A stretch of 64,000 bases of DNA, from the NCBI GenBank assembly GCA_014904845.1, contig MU119269.1, forward strand, positions 124,001 to 188,000, read 5' to 3'. Under the pieces are notes generated by a model. The model did not search any database. It was not told the DNA's origin and saw nothing but the letters and a program-made list of their open reading frames with translations. Below are positions 60,367 to 64,000 of the stretch, in pieces (within the stretch, counting starts at the first letter, position 1; each line of letters begins with the position of its first letter). The position numbers and the translations under genes were made by a program. This DNA comes from Acephala macrosclerotiorum. Its lineage: Eukaryota > Ascomycota > Leotiomycetes > Helotiales > Mollisiaceae.

Positions 60367-63300
60367 CTATCCCCATCTCGCACCCTCTCTCTCAGCCTCC
60401 AACCTTGCCAACCTCGCCTCTTCATTCTCATCTGTCACCGCACCACCTCTCCGTCCCTTCTTTCTTCTACTCTTGCCCCCAAATCCTTCGTCGCCATCAT
60501 CTCTGCTTCGCTTGCTACCAGCTGCTCCAGTGAGACCAGCCATGCGTTGAGCCTCTTTCAGCAAGCGCTCTCTATTCCTTGCCTCACGCTCAATCTCATG
60601 AGGGTCCTTGGCTTGGGTAGTTGGGACAGATCGCTTGCTCTCCTTTTCCTTCTCTCGCTCGCGGTCATGACCCCGCTCGCGCTCTCTGTCCTTGTCGCGA
60701 GTAGAACGTGAAGACTCATGTCTGGAAGATCGGTCCTCTCGAGAACTTCGCTTATCCTTGAAGTCGCGGGAGGAAACTGAACTTTGCAGACGGTCACGGT
60801 CCGAGCGAGGACCTGTCGGAATTTTGATGTCGTCGAGGGTGTTTTTGCGTGAAGCACCCTTGATTTCGATGACGGAAGGTTTGCGGAAGGGTTCTGCTTT
60901 TCTCGGTTCGGATTCCACGGGTGTCGGAAGAGGCTCCTCGGTAACTGGTTCTCGGACCGGTTCTGATTGCGGCTCCTCGGAATGATGACGGCTGTGGCGG
61001 TGTCTGTGCTCGCGGTCACGGTCGCGGTCCCTGCTTCTTGATCTCTCACGATCATCACGATGAGATCGGTGCGAGCGGTGTCTGTGCGAAGATTTGCGAT
61101 CTCTGTCGGAGTCTCTGTCTCGCTCTCGATACTTATCCTTCTCCTTGTCTCTACGACTCTTGTGGCTAGACCGTCTGGATTCAGAGGGTGAAGTAGAGCG
61201 CGATCTCTCCTCATCTGGTGCATCATCTTTCTCATCAACTTTCTCTCCCGGGCCATCGTCGATAACTTCTTCTTCTTCGCGACGACGACGGCGTTCTCTC
61301 TCCTTCTCGCGTCTCCGCTCTCTGCGTCTCTCCGTCTCCTTCTCATCTTCAGTGAGCGATGTAGACCGGTGTCTATGTCTTCGGTGTCGGTCTCGACTTC
61401 TGCTTCTCTTTCGTTCACGCGACCTGGATCTTGATCTCTCCTTCTGTTCTCTAGAGGGTGATCTACTGTACTCTCGTTCCCCATCTCCCTTCTCAGAAAT
61501 ATCTGGAGCGACACTGGCGCTAGCACTTCCACTTGGTCTCGTGCTTGCACCACCAGGAATGTAGCCTCCTCGTCCTCGCATATTGTAAATGCTAGTGTTA
61601 GGCAAGCCTTCTCTCATGGCTTTAGGGCCAGTGGGAGCATTGATAGGAACATCAGGCTTCACGGGGGGTTGCATAGCAGACGTACTGCCACCATGTCCTC
61701 CGCGGAAATGGCCTTGACCATATCCAGGTCCGTAGCTGTCTACGGTGTATGCGGCATTTGTATCGTCTAAGGTCTGAATCGGCATAGGAGCATTATCCTG
61801 TGCAGGCTCTACCTCTTCGGGGACAGAATCTGTTGTCACATCGGCTTCGTGGTTATCGACCGTTGCCTCCTGTGGCTGGACTGCGTTCTCGTCTTCTGTA
61901 GATTTAGGTGTGTCCTCCTTTGGTTCAGGACGCAATTCTCTACCAAACTCATCCACGTTTGCGGCGGTCTCGGATTCGGCTTTGGGACCTTTGGAAATCG
62001 ATCCTGCATCACTTATAGGTCCGTTTGACTGCTGGTTCGGTCCATACTGCTGTGGTATCTGCTGTGAGAATGCTTCATTGGAACCATACCCGTAGCCACC
62101 ACGTCCGTAGCCGCCTCGGCCGCCTCTACCTCGACCACGAAATCCTTGGGATCCGTAGCTGTTCTGGTATTCATTGTAGTGGTTTCCACGACCATAATTA
62201 CCTTGGTTAAATCCTGTAGAGTGAGAGGCGTATCCAGAGTTATTTGCTCCATAATCACCGTGACCCATGCTGGCTGCATTTGGATTGAAATTATCTCCGA
62301 CATTCCATGATTGTTGTCCGTTCCAACCATTATTGAAGCCTGCACCACCGCTATCGTAGCCCATACCACCCATTCCCATGTTCATGCCGTTCATACCCGC
62401 TCCAAAGCCACCGTTCATAAACATGTTCTGCATCGCCATCGGATCCATGCTCATTCCAGGCATACCAGGCATCCCTGTGACACCATTAGCATCCGTTTGG
62501 AAGTGGGAAGAGAATAACATACCCATCATAGGGAAGTTTCCAAACCCGCCAGCGCCTCCCATACCGTTTTGCATAGCCATCATCATCTGCATCTGGTTGA
62601 AGTCGCCTCCGAACCCCATGCCTGGGAAGCCTCCAGCTACTGCAGCGCTTGGATCGAAGCCAAAGCTAGCGCCGAATCCTGTCTGGGGTACGACCGGCTG
62701 ACCGTTTGCGTCCTTTTCCGCGCCGCCTTCGTTCTTCTCTATTGCTTCAGCTCCTGTGTTAGCATCCATATCAGCAGTCGATTCCTGGCCAGGTGCGATC
62801 TCCTATATGGGCTGTTAGCTGAAGACATATATCTCCACTCTTGTGCGAACTCACTTCGATTGAGGGTTGCGGGATATCCTGTTGAGCTTGTGTTGCTTGC
62901 TCGATATCTACTGCACTTGACTGTGCTACTTTAGGTGTCTCCTCTATCGCCTGAGGCTTTTCCTCCTTCACCTCCACCTCTAATGTGATGTCATTGAAAG
63001 GCGCATTGGTTTCTTCGGCAGGAGTGACCGCTTCAACAGGAGTTGGCTCCACAGGCGTAGGCTCAACCACAGGTGTATCGGGAGGTGTATTCTTTTCTTC
63101 CTTCAATCGTAAAGCTTCGCGCTTCTTTTCCTCTGTTCGAAGAAAGACTTTTATAGTTGTCCGAAGCGACTTGTTCGGTTTGCAGTCTTCGGCAGCGACT
63201 GGAGTGTGTTCGCAAACTGGACATGTTGAAGGTAATGTTGACTGACCTATCCAGACTGTTAGATGCCGTTGGCAAGATGCAAGAAGCCGACAAGTACTCA

Positions 63301-63508
63301 CAAGTCTCGCAGATCGCTTGGTCGCAGCAAGGAAGGCGGAAGGCGTTGACAGCCAGTCTGCTGCAGATCGCACATCGAAGCTTAATGGGAATCTCATCTT
63401 GAGACAGAGACCTACCTTTCTGTTAGTAGACCTCCTGGCAGAGTACTATAGGAACGCGACTGACTTGATGAGCTCCGCTTGAGCTGCAGTGATAGCTAGC
63501 GCTGTCAT
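60367..63508 (-). CDS. RING finger protein with Gly/Met/Asn-rich centre and RS/RE-rich tail
   Basis: Four exons (63508-63465, 63411-63302, 63246-62855, 62802-60367) join to 993 residues. The start MTALAITAAQAELIK leads directly into a RING: C28-x2-C31, C43/C44, C49-x2-C52, C60-x2-C63 (LRCAIC...CPVC), suggesting ubiquitin ligase activity. An LRTEEKKREALRLKEE coiled-coil-like helix and Pro/Glu-rich repeats (VEPTPVEPTPVEAVTP) follow. The centre is Gly/Met/Asn-rich and prion-like (MGFGGDFNQMQMMMAMQNGMGG), with RGRGRGGRGGYGRGGYGYG, an RGG-type RNA-binding stretch. The tail is a long Arg/Ser/Glu/Asp-rich region typical of splicing-associated proteins. Intron 1 uses the GGTAG acceptor, chosen because it keeps SLSQDEIPIKLRC in frame. 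The combination suggests a nuclear RNA-processing factor; orthology to Mpe1/RBBP6 is not claimed, since DWNN and zinc-knuckle domains are absent. Confidence 0.88.
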
Positions 63509-64000
63509 GTTGACGGATAGCTGGCGCGCGCTTCTACTGCGGGAAGGAGAGTAGCGTTGTGTTTATCGGGTTGTTCGCATATCGAGGGAATGAATAGAAA
63601 GAGCGTCGGGATTGGGCTTTTCGAATTGCTCAATATGCCATCGTCGTGAATCATAGAGGTTCGCGGTCAAATCGAAAATTTGAAGTCGTCGCGGACGCAA
63701 ATTGGCGTTTGATAGCCGCGGATTTAGCGTCTCGTCACGTGACCACTCCCTTCCTTTGGTTGATCATCGTCTTCGTCTTAAGAGTTAGTGATAAACCCCC
63801 GAGGTATGCTCATAGACGTGTGTACCATCTCTGCATCTTCCCTTTCAAGTGAAGCTTCTTGAGTCGACGAGAATCGAAGAACACCTAGACCTTGGCGTTA
63901 TCGGCTAAGTTTAGCAGCTGCAGGCTATCTGTCATGATCATCATCAAGAAGACCTTCCTCATGTTCTCTTCACGCCCGTTTGAGTTTGATGAACACCCCA
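63509..64000. promoter_or_regulatory. Upstream region of the RING gene
   Basis: Includes TCGTCACGTGACCAC at about 63731-63745, a CACGTG E-box-type palindrome extended to GTCACGTGAC. The next gene to the right is outside the window. Open frames in this stretch show no domain. Confidence 0.4.

Overview
This is a 64 kb piece of a filamentous ascomycete nuclear genome. Genes are intron-rich (about 45-60 bp, GT...AG, with CTAAC/CTGAC-like branch sites), and the gene content is typical of Pezizomycotina: a velvet regulator, a Dfg5-type GH76 enzyme, a fungal TRP/FLC channel, a secreted intradiol dioxygenase and 2EXR-like fragments. The style of several hypothetical families suggests a leotiomycete (Helotiales-like) fungus, but that is inference. 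No rRNA, convincing tRNA or CRISPR was found.

Layout. 1-3177 (+): 3' part of a phosphatidylinositol 4-kinase of the Pik1 type. 4.7-6.9 kb (+): a CT-rich stretch with a 47-bp degenerate tandem array, then a three-exon gene of unknown function whose first intron is GC-AG. 7.9-9.7 kb (-): a decayed, intron-containing copy of CTP synthase. 10.2-11.6 kb (-): a velvet-domain regulator, followed by a gene-poor 6.6 kb with microsatellites. 18.3-22.4 kb: a divergent lipid pair, a FAT1/FATP-type very-long-chain acyl-CoA synthetase (-) and a PTS2-bearing peroxisomal 3-ketoacyl-CoA thiolase (+). They share a 453-bp promoter with a CCTCGG site, the element bound by FarA/FarB fatty-acid regulators. 23.8-24.8 kb (+): a secreted intradiol dioxygenase. 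24.8-30.0 kb: no supported gene. 30.0-33.3 kb (+): a large HEAT-repeat-like protein interrupted by one in-frame TAG. 33.5-35.7 kb (-): a protein kinase with a proline-rich linker and a ubiquitin-like C-terminus. 37.2-38.2 kb (+): a short-chain dehydrogenase. 43.5-45.5 kb (-): two related 2EXR-like fragments next to a 329-bp TA-flanked MITE. 46.2-50.9 kb: a divergent cell-wall pair, Dfg5-like GH76 (-) and FLC/TRP channel (+). 60.4-63.5 kb (-): a 993-residue RING protein with a Gly/Met/Asn-rich centre and an RS/RE-rich tail.

Three small two-finger C2H2 proteins (40.6, 54.5 and 58.9 kb, all +) share one architecture: two CxxxxC fingers at the N-terminus, then a phase-1 intron a few codons after the last finger histidine, then a diverged tail. 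They look like a lineage-specific family. Exon joins were worked out by hand; for each full model the summed exon lengths are divisible by three, which supports the splice choices.
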